From positions 310,001 through 374,000 of the forward strand of contig JACVRA010000161.1 of NCBI GenBank assembly GCA_019828545.1: DNA of 64,000 bases, read 5' to 3'. The position numbers and the translations under genes are program-made. Below are positions 21,747-34,571 of this stretch, in pieces. The stretch comes from Paracamarosporium sp. OC-R06-R3. Taxonomy: Eukaryota; Ascomycota; Dothideomycetes; Pleosporales; Didymosphaeriaceae. How positions within the stretch are numbered: position 1 is the first letter of the stretch; the number at the start of each line of letters is the position of its first letter. The notes beneath the pieces are model-generated. The model saw only the letters and a list, made by a program, of their open reading frames with translations. It did not search any database and had not been told where the DNA came from.

Positions 21747-22577
21747 ATTGTCCCTAAAGTCGAGGACGACATAAGCAAGCGTGTGTCATTTCAGTCAACT
21801 TTCATGGTTGGATTTTTTCGACGACAAGGTAGGATCGGTGCTGAAGAGAGACTCTAGACTCCAAGTGAATAATGTTCTGTTACTCGGCGTCGAGCATTTC
21901 CACTTGACCAAAGACTCTAGAGATCTGTAATATTATACAACCAGACACAAGAGGAACTTGTGTGTAAGCCAACTGCATATGAATCGGATCTCACTTTAGA
22001 CGAGGAAACATCGGCAATTTTGTCAGCTTAACGCCCTCAATTTGGCCAGCTGAGTAGTGCTCCTGCCAGTCCACTTCATTATCGGCTCCTATCGGCCGCG
22101 TAGTCTCATTTGTTGGATCGAGCGGATTTATTTAGAAAAAGCAGATATTAACAAAAAATCATAAAATTATCCTTAACTAGTTTGCTTAGTTACTATTCGT
22201 TGACTATCCTCTTGAAGGTTTCATTGACTCGGGCCACCAGAATATCGTGATAGACTAACAGCGCCACGTTTAGATTGTTGGAGTAGTACCAAGAAATCGC
22301 AACCATGCATACTGCAAGACAACAGAGGGAGCGGGCATTAGATAATATAGGCCTTTCGTCGCTTCCTTGTCCATACTTTGAGTAATTGCGATTGTCCTGA
22401 TTGCCAGATCTCAGGGCGTTCTGGTGGTGTGTGGCGCAGCGCTCGCTAATCAGGCTGTAGCGACAAGAGCGACTGTGCCGCATTCAAAGCTGTTAGCCAT
22501 TTGAAAATCGACCCCACCTCGCTTCTCTTACAATCATCAGAACTACATTTCCAATTCAAGCACACCTTGTGGCCACC
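21747..22577. other. Intergenic stretch with one weak small frame
   Basis: Mostly AT-rich. A minus-strand frame at 22193-22483 would give 96 residues with one hydrophobic segment (LCCLAVCMVAISWYY). It has no homology that I recognise and no start context, so I do not call it a gene. Confidence 0.5.
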
Positions 22578-24426
22578 ATGAAGAGCAACGGCTGGTCCAA
22601 GGATTACGAGAGTGAGCTCGACACGAGCTCCCTAACTTCCTCTGATATGGAGAGGAACACCATGAAGACCAATGCAAAGACCAAAGAGAAGAAGAGTAAC
22701 AAGGCAACGAACAAAAATGTAGCAGAACTAAATCTTACAAACACCAATGCAGACCAAACCAACGCGACGAAGACCGATACAGGAAAAGCTGATGCAACGA
22801 AGACTGTCGTGGCGAACAGCAGCGTGACCAAGACTAGTGTCTCGGCGCCCGACATCATCGAAACGAAGACAAACAAAAATAATCTAACGTTAGCTCTGTT
22901 GCCTGTGGAAATCCTGCGGCATATATTCGAAGACGTAAGTTTCGCGTCCGGTCTAATAGATTCTCTACTGACACCAGCCTCAGCTCTGGGCTGATGACCC
23001 ACAAGCATTCACGAACCTTTGCCGCACTTCGAAAAAATTCCGTCTACATTCTGAATACCTCATCTTCGGCACGGTCATACTGTCTGATAAAAGAGCCACG
23101 ATCCAGCAGGTCACCTCAAGTGTGTTAGAAAAGCTCTTGAAAGACGACGAATGTAGCCTGTGGACATGCATTCGTCACATTAAAGTCGGACCAATTGTGG
23201 ATACCAATTGGTTTCATACTATTGTTTACCCTGCATTGTGTCGAATCCTGGGCAAAGCCAAGGACCTACAGTCGCTCACTTGGAGAACCCCACTTTCCAC
23301 CACACCAATCCATTCGCAGACAGGGCATTTAGATGTTCTGACTGCTCTTCAAGTCTCACAGCCCCATGCAAAGCTCAATTTTGTTTGTCGCGATCGCAAA
23401 CATGACGGCGAATTCACACCAATGGACGAAGCGGTCCTGTCATCCCCACAGCTGCACACTCTCGATATCTCTGTATGTTTAACCCGAAAACGTGAGGAGC
23501 CACCGTATAGCGAACTCCACTTTCTCAAGCAATGCTTGATCCGTGGAGGAAGCGTGAAGGTTCTTCGCTTCGATATTGGAGACTCATTTGACTATCGAAA
23601 ACGCGAAAACGTGACAGGGGCGCCGCCCAACTTCCAATGGGAAGAAACCGATCGATTCCCAGCTCTTGAAGAGTTAAGTCTGCCCCGTTCATGGTGCGCG
23701 TCATACCCCAAGGACAAATGGGCCTACGAGTTGACGAGAGATGACCTCCTCATGTGGGCTCAAGTCATGGACTGGACACACATGCGCAGACTAGACTTCC
23801 ATTCAAATGGGCCACCCTTGTTCTTCGAGATATTCACAGGTCGCGTACCGAATTTAAAATACCTTAGCTGGGGCACATCACATGACAAAGACATATCGGG
23901 TTACGGGGGAACTCCAACCTGCGCGTCCGCATTCATGGCATCCGTCACTGCCCTTGATGAGGTAGTCTTCAACGGCAGGGACTTCAACAACTTTGTGCGC
24001 GGTATACTTGAGATTCTCAACACCCAGGGGCCCAACCTGAAGAGACTAACTCTCACTTGTCCTTCGCCAGACGCTGGAGGGTTTACAGTCGCTCAATATT
24101 GTGATCTTCTAGAGCGCGCACCTAAATTAGAGTACCTTTGGATTACAAGTAGTAGGGCAACCGTGAAGGGGTTTTGGGAAGGGAAAGGCAGTGGGTTATC
24201 GTCCGCAGAGAAGTGGAGCACAGTAAAGAGGAATAAGTGTGCTTTGATACCGCCTGGCGAGAACTGGTTGAGCGAGGCAGATCTCATCTGGGTGCCGTTG
24301 ACTACGGAACCAGGTACATTACCAGAGCAAAGTGTCACACCCGAACGCCGTCCGATAATAGCACCGCGCAGAAACTACCCATCTGCAGTCAGCCAGGAAA
24401 ATCCTAGATCTGGATTATTTCGATAA
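22578..24426 (+). CDS. F-box protein with low-complexity N-terminus
   Basis: Two exons, 22578-22934 and 22984-24426, joined in phase by a 49-nt intron (GAC/GTAAGT, CTCAG), giving 599 residues. The ATG has the strong context CCACCATGA. Residues 1-105 are Lys/Thr/Asn-rich and disordered (TNATKTDTGKADATKT). The F-box starts at LALLPVEILRHIFED and continues across the junction as LWADDPQAFTNLCRTSKKFR. The remaining part is LRR-like: LQSLTWRTPL, LHTLDISVCL, LEELSLPRSW, MRRLDFHSNG, LKYLSWGTSH, LKRLTLTCPS. An SCF substrate-receptor role is inferred. It lies next to the HET gene but shares no promoter with it. Confidence 0.85.
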
Positions 24427-24603
24427 TCTAGAATCGTGCCCAACCACTACAACATCCTAGAAAGCAAGCAGAGAAGTAGGCAAAATAAAACGATAATTTT
24501 GGTATCTCAATAACCAGCCCAAATCAAAACTCCAACCGAACCCAGCCCAGATATCGAGCATACAAAAGAGAATCCAAAACCCAGTCATTCACCGACTATC
24601 TTT

Positions 24604-25157
24604 CTAGTGGTGGAAATGCGGCTGCTGTGGCTGCTGCGCGTAGTACATGCCCTCGTTCTTGCCAGGCTGCGCCTGCAGGAGATGCCTCGACTCCTCACGA
24701 TACGTAACCTCCTTGTCCTGCTGCGTGAGATCGCACGGCGTGCAGCAGCAAGCGCACATGCAGTCACCGCAACCATTGCCCTTGAGGTGGTACTTCCCGC
24801 GGATGTCGCCGCGGTTCATCATGGGGAGGATGAAGGAGATGCCCAGGCAGGCGAGACCGCAGAAGGCGAAGCACTAGGGAGGGTGTTAGTTGGTGTAAGA
24901 TATGGAAAGGAAGGTGGAACGGATCATACAGAAGTGTTGCAGCATGAGTAGCCTTGCATGTTGCCATCGTTCTTAGAGCGGTGGCGCGTCTTGCCGTAGA
25001 GGATGCAGGGGCACCACCATGAGAGGCAGCCTGTGTTGCGTTAGAAAATCGCGGTACGTTTCCACAATCATCTATTCATGGAGAACCTACATGTGCCAAT
25101 CGGGCTGCAACATCCCGAGCCGGAGTGGTGCCAGTCTTGCTTCTGGATGGTAGTCAT
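24604..25157 (-). CDS. PLAC8-family Cys-rich protein
   Basis: Three exons, 25091-25157, 24930-25030 and 24604-24873, give 145 residues with all phases closed. The PLAC8 pattern is complete: HHSGSGCCSPIGTCCLSWWCPCILYGKT, here broken only by the first intron, then YSCCNTSCFAFCGLACLGIS and MMNRGDIRGKYHLKGNGC followed by DCMCACCCTPCDLTQQDKE. The two Cys-rich hydrophobic segments usually insert in or associate with the plasma membrane. Plant and fungal relatives affect cell size and metal (cadmium, zinc) resistance. The C-terminus is Gln/His-rich (YYAQQPQQPHFHH). Confidence 0.93.
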
Positions 25158-26406
25158 GGTTGTTGTGTACGTGTGGTTTGTACTATGTGTGTAGTCGTAC
25201 GAAACAATGAGTGTTGGAACGGAATCCACGAAAAAAGTGGGAGGATTTGGACTGAGACTATATATTCCTTTGTAGTCTCACCGGAAGTCCGTCGGCGCTC
25301 GGATCTGGGGGTGGCTGTAAGACGATGCAGGGGTACCGGTGCAAGAGTAAGCAAGACCAAAGCGAGCAGTACGTCGGAGCAATGCACCACCGCTTGCGGG
25401 ACGATGGACGAGAAGGATTGCTATATAACTCAGGCACAGTTGTGAGACTGTGGCACGAAAGAGGGTCATCCCTCTGTTTATAGGTGAGCGATTGGCGCTT
25501 CCTTCGTGGACTGGGCGCGAGGCAGCCTCTTCGGAAATGGAAACATGGGGCACGGCTGAGGCTGAGAACATGCGCCGTAGCCCGATTGAAGATGGCGCAA
25601 CCCAGCAATAGCAAGCCCAACAGAAGGATCTGAGCGATGCCCGAAACGGAGCCTGTAGACGTTCAGAAACGATCCGTCTTTATTGTTGTGGGTATGCGTT
25701 GTAGATTGCGGGCCGCTTGCTGTGCTACGCCGCCGTAGCTGAAGGCAGCACTCAGACGGATGAACCGTTGAACCAATAGACGCTGTGCATGATTGCCCGG
25801 CAATCTTAATTCTCAGCCTTATAGTGGTCTGTGTATGAATTTGTGACCGTGGCGCCAGCAACCGCAGAATGCTGTGGGGGCTGAGCGGCGGGAGCTCCAG
25901 CATTGAAGGACCTTATTCTGAACCGGGAGAATGCACAATAATCATACTGTGTAGAGATGATGGACCGATGTTTGTGACTTCAAGTAGTGAGAGCATCGTG
26001 CATTGTATGATGCGTTTTACGAGAGCTATAATCTCCGAGCGCCGTGTGCTGTCGTTGGGGCGGTTGCTGCTAAGCGACGTCTCGCGCGAAGCCCCAGCAG
26101 ACAATGCGATAAACGGCGAGGCAGCACCGCAGATGGGCCCCTTGGCATGCTTGTATCAAACTTTGTTGCTCCGGTAAGCATTATCGCGAGTGTCAAGGGA
26201 ACCGCAGGTGACAGACCACGACGAGATTTGCGGGGCTTCACTGCCCGGATGTGCGTGTCCGAAAATAGAAGTCCGACGCTGTGCCTGCATTAGCGCCTCC
26301 AGCAGTAGTCAGCCAACTCATGCGTCAGCGACCCTGTGTGGGACTCCTGAACCTCGTCATCCGCCTTGTCACTCGTTACTTGCTTTGATGTTAGTTTGTG
26401 AAAGCC
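25158..26406. other. Intergenic stretch, about 1.25 kb
   Basis: Several mid-length frames occur on both strands (for example 25478-25903 minus and 25869-26177 plus), but they overlap, have no domain and no splice support. I call nothing here. Confidence 0.5.
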
Positions 26407-27572
26407 ATGCGGTCGCTGTTCATTGCCTCGCTCGTCTCTGTGACAAGTGCGTACAGGAGTTGGATTGGCGTCGATACCAGATGGGCCACACACCCCGACA
26501 AAACGGCTCAGTGGTATGAAGAGCATGCTGACGGGCATCTTCCGGAGCTTGCTCCGGCTATCACGACAGCCGTTGCGAACAAGTCGTCGGTCGTGAAGCT
26601 AGAGTGTGTGGGATGTCCGTTTAGAGTGCGAAAGCTGCATTCGGAGCCAGAAGAATGGCAAGAGCCACCGCAGGATAATTCGTTGGTGAGTACGCTTTAG
26701 AGAAAGAGAGCCGACGCGACATGACTTTATCGCACATGTTTGTTTGCTCGATTTCTAGGAATCTAGGTTATGGATATAAGCTGACGTACCTCCAGTTGCT
26801 CAACTTCACCATCGATGCCTCGACCCCCGCGCTCCTCCTCAATGGCCGCCCCATCGCACCCCTTGCCCCAATGCCCCTCCAAATCCCCGCCTTCCAAGTG
26901 AACGCAAACATGTCCAAGCACCATATGGACAAGGCTGTGGAGCTCCAGATGATGGATGACAGCTGGAACCTCGGTACAAAGTACGGCTTCTTCGAGCTGC
27001 AGTACGAGCACACGGTCGTTGGAATGCGCGAGCCTGGCAAATCCTGGATCCAGTTCGATGTCACAGGCATCATATACCCTTCTGAATTCTATGCCAACAA
27101 TCCAAACGGGCACTACGAGCTCCGCGCCGAAGGTCAAAAGATGGTGCAGATCCTAATGCGTGAGACGGCCGAGCCCCGCGAGCTATACATGGAGGATGTA
27201 CAGATTGTAGACCGTAAAGACCGCGCGAAGCCGTACGTAATGGAGTGTGGTAGGCCTGCGATGGTGCAGACGTCGTTCAATCCTTTGGAGTGGGATTCCT
27301 ATGGCAAGCTCGGGACATGGTCCAGGACGTTCAGCTTGCTGTGGTCTAAGACGAGCGATTTCTTCTGGGACAACTTTGTCTTCCTGCCCATCTTGATCAT
27401 TCTGGTCCCAACGGTGCTGATGCTCCGTTGGGTAGCTAGAAGACAGCAACAGCATGTGGTTGTTTCGGTCGAGGATGATGCTGAGGCAGCGCTCTTGGAT
27501 GGCGAGCATGAAACTCTTCCAAACGACGACGACGATGTTTCTGAATACAACGTCAACGAAGAGAAAGTGTAA
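26407..27572 (+). CDS. Putative type I membrane protein of the secretory pathway
   Basis: Two exons, 26407-26685 and 26796-27572, in phase 0, giving 351 residues. The N-terminus MRSLFIASLVSVTSAYRS is a signal peptide. The middle part is beta-like and lumenal, with a CVGCPF motif near residue 65 and segments FELQYEHTVVG, SWIQFDVTGIIYP and YELRAEGQKMVQILM. A transmembrane helix, FVFLPILIILVPTVLMLRWV, is followed by a short acidic cytoplasmic tail. The layout (signal, beta domain, one helix, short tail) resembles ER membrane protein complex or similar ER components. I cannot place the family from sequence alone, so the function is open. Confidence 0.75.
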
Positions 27573-28096
27573 GGCTGCTATCGTAACGTATATCGACTAA
27601 ATGCACGTGGAATGTTGGTAGCTTAATTGAGCATACACAAAGTCGGATAAGAACTTGAACAGAGGGCAACGTCGTTCGGTCAGAACCATCTGCCGATCGA
27701 TTATAAAAAGGGCGCAAGAGGTACTAAAATCCAGTCGCTGGCATCAATAGACCATGTCTAGCACTGCACCCTAACACTGCGGAAGAAGGGCGGTCCATCT
27801 GCTTGTAGATGACAAGCATAGAAAGCTAAATGTATACGAGCGATGCGAGCCATATCCGCATGAGTCATCAAAGTCGCGCAATGTGGTCGGCCTCTTCCCG
27901 ACTGTGTGAACATCGTGGTTATTCCCAGCTTCTCTTCCTTCGCTCTTCAGACGAAGCTATTGCCCTACGTGAAGGCTAATCTGCTCACTCCGGTCAATCT
28001 GGAAAATCGAAAGCGACGTGGACTCGCGGACTCAACGGCTATACCAGTACCTAAACAGGCAACTGCATCCGATCCACAACGACAGCACCCGCTACC
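27573..28096. other. Intergenic stretch
   Basis: 3' flank of the membrane protein gene and upstream region of the GrpB-GNAT gene; nothing else seen. Confidence 0.55.
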
Positions 28097-29155
28097 ATGT
28101 CCATCGAAGTCCACCCTTACAATCCCTCCTGGCCACTCCAATTCCTTGAGATAAAAGGCCGCTTAGAATCTCTGCTCACCGATGTACCATACAAGTCGAT
28201 TGAGCACGTTGGCAGCACCTCCGTGCCAGGCCTTGTAGCAAAGCCCATAATCGACATCGACATCATCGTCGCACGTGGAGATGTCCGTCCCGCCATCAAT
28301 GCCTTGGTGTCTAAAGGGAACTTCATCGACATGGGCGAGCTGGGCATCGTAGATCGGTGGTGCCTGAAGGACCCGATCCAGCAGCCCAAAAGGAACGTGT
28401 ATGTATGCGTAGACGGCGCCTTCCAGACACGCAATCATCTGGGACTGCGCGATACGCTCAGGCAAAATGCTGCGCTTCGCGACGAGTATGCGGCTGTGAA
28501 GCTGGATCTCGCGGCAAAGGGGACAAATATTGTGGATTATGTGGAGGCAAAGAGCGCTGTCGTGGAGAAGATCCTCGAGGCAGCTGGCTTGCTGACTGAA
28601 GAAGAGTTAGCTGCAATTGGAAAAGCGAACAAGAAGAACGAACGGTTTGGCGCGATCAAGACGGAGCGGCTAGTATTGAGAGAGTTTGTATGGGCAGATG
28701 ACGAGCCTTTCTTCGAACTCGAAAGCATAGAGGAAGTGGCGCGATACCAGACATGGCCGCCACGAACGAGAGAGCAGGCGCGTGAAGAAGTCGCGAAGAC
28801 TGTTCGAAATTCTTCGGCGGTTCCGCGGACGCATGTGGAGCTTGCTGTTGAGTACGAGGGAAAGTTCATCGGACGCGTAGGAGCGAATGTGAAGCGAGAA
28901 GAGAACCCGCATGCTGATCTATGGTTTTCGTTCTTGCCTAAGTTTCACGGTAGAGGGTTTGCCACAGAAGCCATGGGAGCGTTCATTCTGTTGCTTGGAA
29001 ACAGGTTGGAGCTAGAAATCGAATGCGATCCTAGGAACACTGGAAGTTGGAAGTTGGCAGAGAGGTTAGGCTTCGACAAGTTCGAGCTGACCGAAAGGGC
29101 TTTCGAATGCAAGGGCGAGTGGGTGGACAGCCTAGTGTATCGAAAGTACGTCTAA
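28097..29155 (+). CDS. GrpB/UPF0157 domain fused to GNAT acetyltransferase
   Basis: Intact single-exon frame of 352 residues, start ATG in the context GCTACCATGT. Residues 1-165 are a GrpB (UPF0157) domain: VHPYNPSWPLQFLEIKGRL, IEHVGSTSVPGLVAKPIIDI (the nucleotidyltransferase-like GS-x-S...D-x-D core) and RNVYVCVDGAFQTRNHLGLRD. Residues 185-350 are an N-acetyltransferase of the RimJ/RimL type: KTERLVLREF, LWFSFLPKFHGRGFATEAMG (acetyl-CoA loop) and NTGSWKLAERLGF. GrpB-like proteins are mainly bacterial and may be nucleotidyltransferases. The fusion suggests a two-step modification or a bacterial origin, which is inference. The substrate is unknown. Confidence 0.93.
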   Translation: MSIEVHPYNPSWPLQFLEIKGRLESLLTDVPYKSIEHVGSTSVPGLVAKPIIDIDIIVARGDVRPAINALVSKGNFIDMGELGIVDRWCLKDPIQQPKRNVYVCVDGAFQTRNHLGLRDTLRQNAALRDEYAAVKLDLAAKGTNIVDYVEAKSAVVEKILEAAGLLTEEELAAIGKANKKNERFGAIKTERLVLREFVWADDEPFFELESIEEVARYQTWPPRTREQAREEVAKTVRNSSAVPRTHVELAVEYEGKFIGRVGANVKREENPHADLWFSFLPKFHGRGFATEAMGAFILLLGNRLELEIECDPRNTGSWKLAERLGFDKFELTERAFECKGEWVDSLVYRKYV

Positions 29156-32100
29156 AGCAGGAAAGAGCGGTGACAGGAACAAGCCCTCGAAGGCCTTGTC
29201 GTATGACATTGGGCGTATAGCTGAGGATCCTATTATCTCATGCGTTCGAGATATACTTGCCGAGGCTATCCTCTGATCAACATGTCTGTAGTCCGCCACT
29301 GGTGTTTATGTGACACCAATAGTTGTCTTGTACATATTGGAGAAAAAAGAACGGTGACCCTTTGTTATTCTCGTCCACAAGGAACCCCCAAATCCCTGAG
29401 CTAGCTTGCGCCATATAACTGGGTCCTCCTATAACCGGATTATAATGTCTTGACCCCGCACGAGCCGAGACCATCGTTGTTCGAAATGAAGCATTTCGTC
29501 CGATCAAGCGAGTTGCATTTCATCGCGATTCCAGTCATGGAACAAAAAGCGTCGTCGACTATTCGTCGACTATTCGTCGCCCCGAGTCGTCAAGGTGTCT
29601 CAGATATACGGAGTCTACAATCGTACCTTGAAGGTACCATTGTATTCTTAGAGAGCCTAAGAGGGTGCCGGAGGGCTATCGCGTGCAGTGAGTGCGTTTC
29701 GATGCTACTGGTATCGTCAAATCTGTTATGGTAAGCTACCCTTGGTGTAAACGGAAGTCACGCCGATCCATTACCGAGCTCCCTCCCACGTCTATCTGGA
29801 ATAGGGCTCGCCTCATTTGCACACCTCCGTAATTGCTGGAGAGAGTTCCGTGACAGCTAAGTGGTGGAGCTGTAGTGTCGAGCCGTACATTGTTGGATAA
29901 TCTGTTGCTATGAAGCAACGACTTCGGTGTTTGATTGTGAGTCTTGTTCGAAATCTGTTCCAAGACTGTGAGGCTCCGAGGCGAGACAGTGCCTACGAAC
30001 GCTGCAGCTGTTTCACAGTGAAAGAATGAGGCCGTACGCACTCGACAGAAAGGAGCTGAGATTGTCACTGTACGAAATATCTAAGGAACGTTAATGCTAG
30101 GATGAAAGGTCCATGTACCATCCTCAGGAATCTCAAATTCACCATCGTTGATGCGCTCATGATGATCAAAACAATCCTTGTGCGGAAATGAACGGCTAAT
30201 TTCGACGTATCCTCCGTCTCCACGTCTCGGGAAGTTACTGTTTCGATCCACGTAGAACAAAAGATGAGGTGTTTCTGAAAGAACCGGTATCCCATCACCA
30301 AAGAGGTGAATGTCAGTCGCCTTGTCAGCCTGCACGGAACGCCTGGCGCTACCTGCATGGCCTCATTCCCTGCAGAGAGCCACGCTGGCAACGGAATCTA
30401 TCTGGGGTGGCAAAAGGCGGTGAACAAGGGTTCAATCGTTCAGCACGATCAGGCGTTCGGAAAGATAATGCTGCAGATTGCCCGATCTTACGAGTCCCTT
30501 CCCTACCATGTACACTGATGGCTTTGGCGGACTGCAAGCCCCACCCAGAGGGACAGAACTCACTAGTAACTCGCTACCGCATTGTAAGGCTTGGTTTCTG
30601 CCTACTCTCGCTGCCCGTGGGGTTCTGGTATGGATGATCCACCTGCCTAGAATAGTCCACGAGACTAGTGTACAGATGTGCATGCGCATAGGACTCTTTG
30701 TTGAGATGGTCTGATGCTGACAACTCAATACGAAAACTCATACATGCGTGTCGAGTTCTCCATGACGTATGCCAGGCTGGGGCTCCATTTTGTGTGAGTT
30801 GGCACAGTAGGGCAACAGGGCATGCATCTTCCGGAGCGTGCGGGGTAAGACAGACGTAAGTATGCAGCGTTGTGATTACGCCAAAGTGTTCACCGCAAAG
30901 GTTTACACCCAAAAATCATACTTCCATAGCTTGGCTTGAGATTGTGTGCTTGCTTGTACATCTTGAGGCGTAGCACAGCTCTTTGGACCATCTCGCTTGG
31001 GTCAAAAGCGCTGATAGCGTAAATTAGTGGGGAACAGCATTCCACGCATTTGTTCGTGGTGTGAGTACGGGTGGTTGCCAAGCGCGTTGTTTTGGTTCCT
31101 TCGTGATTCCGATCTCCAAGCACGTTGCCATGCTGGGATCTTCGGCGGATGTAGCCTCACTACAGCCCCTAAGATACGATCCTCATCTCCAAGTTGTTCC
31201 TCTCCGGCAATTCTCCTATGGTTTAGTCCCCTGGCCGATCGACGTTCGATAGCATCAGCTGCAACGTGTCCAGAACATTGACGTGTATCGCAGTCGAATT
31301 GTCATGACAGACTGCGGGTACAAACGAGCCCACTTCATAGGTGTCCCTTGTCGGATCACCGGTGGATTCGACACATACGAGGTCACACCGGACAGGAACC
31401 CGGAATACGGATCGAGACATAGTCTTGTCCTTGTTTCTAAGTGCGCTGTGTTGTTCCCGCTGCGTTCATGCCCAGTTAATAATGAACGGGATTGACTTAG
31501 GATAGACGAGACGGGATGTTCCCTGCGGTTTGTGCAAGCTAGACAATTGACAGTAGCCGGCGCGTCATCCAGCGCATCTCAAAGACACCGACAAAGGGCC
31601 ATCCTTCTTTTGGGCCTCGGCGTATGTTCTTAGCGAGATCCATAATGAGGTGTTTGGGTTGGAAAGATCGTCAGGCGTGGAACAGTCGTGGTTCATAACC
31701 CAGGCCCAATCCGGTTAGAGCTTGCTACACCACGAAGCCCAAGGGCAGACAGTTTCTCTGGGGAACAGGAGGGATACGCCAGCTTTCTGAGTCGATAGAT
31801 GCAAGGCAGTGGCAAATGCATTGCTTTATACAGATCGGCCATCCACTACCTTCCAACTGAAAGGGCGTAGCGTGTGAGTTGGCCATCGCAACATGCGAGC
31901 AAACGCACCTTGTCGTACAAGCAATGCTCGGTAGTGAGATCAAAATGATGAGAACCGGAAACTTGACTACAACAGGAAAGAAATGGACCGGGGCATCGCA
32001 GGGCGCACTTGTGTTGTTGTCAGCTGTCGCGGCCCGACCGGCGAGATCAACAGGTTCAGGTGAGGCGAGCGAGTGAGGCGGGCGGCAATGCAGCACGTTC

Positions 32101-34571
32101 GCTGCCCAACATCTCTAAGCATGCCGCAGTCCGACACCACGCGAAGGCGCTTTAGTCCTCGGGAAACATATAACTCTTAGAACGCAATCGCCTTGATGCC
32201 TCATCCTATGGGCAGGGAGATCTTCCAAGGCCAGTAAGACTTAAAGAGCCGCGCAGTCGTTGATTTTAACTCAAGCCGACAATCCTTAATCCCGGTTCAC
32301 TTCAACACATTGACGTATCGTCTTGGAATACGAACAAGCGACATGGCTGGTCCAAACTCGTACTTCATTCCTGGTTATGGCATCTCGCGAACCGTAATAC
32401 AGAATGAGATACATTATTATTGCGGTCCCAACTCTATCGTCAGACCGTATACGCTCCAGGTAAGGCAAAGCTAGGTTGATCAATGAGATCGTCGGTGGTA
32501 CATGAGGCTGATAGATCGCCAGGGACGAGACGGGTTTCTAGTGACAACATCTGGCCCTCCGTTGACACAGGTAGTGATCCACGTCCCAGGCTCTTAGGAG
32601 CGTGCTAACGATAGTAGGCGCAAATCGACGACCTTAAAATTTCATCTCGAGATTACGAGGAGAAGCAGTCGCGGATAGCTGGCGAGGCGACCGTTTTTGT
32701 GAACAAGCCCATCGCTGTCCACCAGAGGCTTCGACGTGTGTGACGGCAGGCCCGATGACAAATTCCTTCTCGACCTTACCGTATGGTGTTTATTGGAGTT
32801 CGATTGGAGACCGGGCCGGCGCAGCATGCACACGAGATACGTTTTCGTTCTATACCATTTGGTCTATTCTGGCAGCAGCGGCGGACACCATGTTTTTGGG
32901 AGTACGGACGAGATTTTCTTCCGCAGGTTCATTTTGGAATGCTCTCTCGTTGGGAGGGCGGTGTACAGTCATATCCGCCGGCATTCAAAGGCGTCGAAGA
33001 AGTGATGAGTATACGTTGCACTGGACCCTGTACCTCATACGTTTCAATGTTGAATGTATCGTCTCCTGAACGATCTCATTGCGCCATGTGACAATGTGCC
33101 TTGCCTGCAATTCGTATGAGGCCGAAGCCAAGGGTCAAAATCGCCACGGTACAACGGGTTTTCTCCAAGCTGGACGACACTGTTCCCCGTCAGCAAGCGG
33201 GACTGTCGAGCAAGAGCAACGCGCCAGTTGCAAGGAGAACTCAGGGCTGAGTTACCCAAGGGATCATGCGTCGAATTCGGTATTTCCGTGAAGAAAATTG
33301 ACATCATTCGCGGGATGTCCGTGGGATGGACCCGGATATCTCTGTTGCCTGGTTCTGCTGCTGCGGCTGAATGTTACCAAGCATGCTGCAGCATGCAATA
33401 TTTTCAGTGTCTAAGCGCCCTATTGACGAGTCAACGTATGCCAAAGAGCGCCAAAGAGCTTTTCACAAACCTTAACGCGCGTCGATATGTACCTGAAGTC
33501 CGATACTCTGTTGCCTGTTCATACCGCGTCGGGTAACTGCGTGGCCCTGCAGCGAAGCATTGTTAAAAATCCAGAATTTCTAATATTGCCGCCTCGCCTT
33601 CTTGAGTTTCGAGAGCCACTCGGTACATAGCGTAAGTCACTTTGAGGAAACTTAGGCGGAGAAAGAAGATTTTGCGCATTCGATGTAAGGCAGTCGCTTG
33701 ACTATATACTGACCGGTCATCTTGGCGAGGGCCAGCGCAGCCACGTAGGAAGAGGTATATGGCAAGAGATTCGGCGGAATGGCCTTTGTTTACTGCGCCC
33801 TGCAGCAGTGTGACGTGGATTGTGATGGTGAGGCAAAGGTCAACCGTTGGGTAGGAGCGACGAAGGGATGTCATCCGCTCATTGGCTAGAACGCCTTAGG
33901 TCAGCAACAGCAGGCTTCGAACCGCCAGCACATATGTTGCTGTAGACCAAGAAAGAAAATTTTGACGAATGTAATTTTGCACATAGCCATGTCTGTGTGG
34001 CCTGCCGTGAGGCGACTGAAACCTGACAACTCGTTGTGAAATCCAATACTCTACGAAGAGGACATAGTCGGCTAACATTTATTCTAACCTGACACTTGCA
34101 GAACGGCGATATGCCAAATGTTAGTGTGCTTCCTCCCGTTCTTATACATGTCCATGGAAGTGCATAGACAGAGCGCAATGAGTCCTACGTGCCTCAATTC
34201 GCGGACATGAGATGATAGTGTAGGACTCTGCGCTCTCCCATGAGCTGGTTTACCCCGAGGACCCTTTCGATAGACCATCGCGTGTTTTTACACCCATAAG
34301 GTTAACACGTAGGTGTGGGCTCCCCTGAACCTGCCCCTGCCCCTGCCCGTCTTGCTCGGTTCGTCCTAGAGATAACGTGACCAATTGTCTCCATTCGACG
34401 ACGTAGTTTGCAGGCTGGCTTCGACCACGACACTGGCGTCACACAACATTGACGGCCGTAGAAAAAGTCTGTGAATGTGTGAGGTTAGAAGACGCATTCG
34501 TTTCGGCCGAGAGTGCCATGCGACAGACGTCATGGTCGTTCGGTTCTCTCGATGCCACTCGCCCTTCATCC
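29156..34571. other. Gene-poor segment, 5.4 kb
   Basis: No complete gene can be supported. Short frames occur on both strands. The most protein-like are 30081-30335 (minus; listed separately), 31223-31420 (minus), 33563-33874 and 34084-34278 (minus). None shows a family or splices cleanly to neighbours. A duplicated 12-mer (TCGTCGACTATT) is at about 29550-29573. Probably intergenic DNA with decayed gene pieces. Confidence 0.45.
30081..30327 (-). other. Possible terminal exon of an unrecognised gene
   Basis: An 81-residue minus-strand frame follows a good acceptor (CCGTGCAG). It has a balanced soluble composition: ADKATDIHLFGDGIPVLSE, LLFYVDRNSNFPRRGDGGYV and FEIPEDGTWTFHP, then a stop. I could not find a matching 5' exon upstream, so this may be a relic or chance. 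Confidence 0.25.

Noticed and set aside
32736..33091. Three overlapping plus-strand frames
   Set aside because: Three frames open together over the same DNA with no domain, typical of chance.
33563..34278. Minus-strand multi-exon gene in the gene-poor segment
   Set aside because: Frames look mildly protein-like, but no splice model gave a continuous or recognisable protein.
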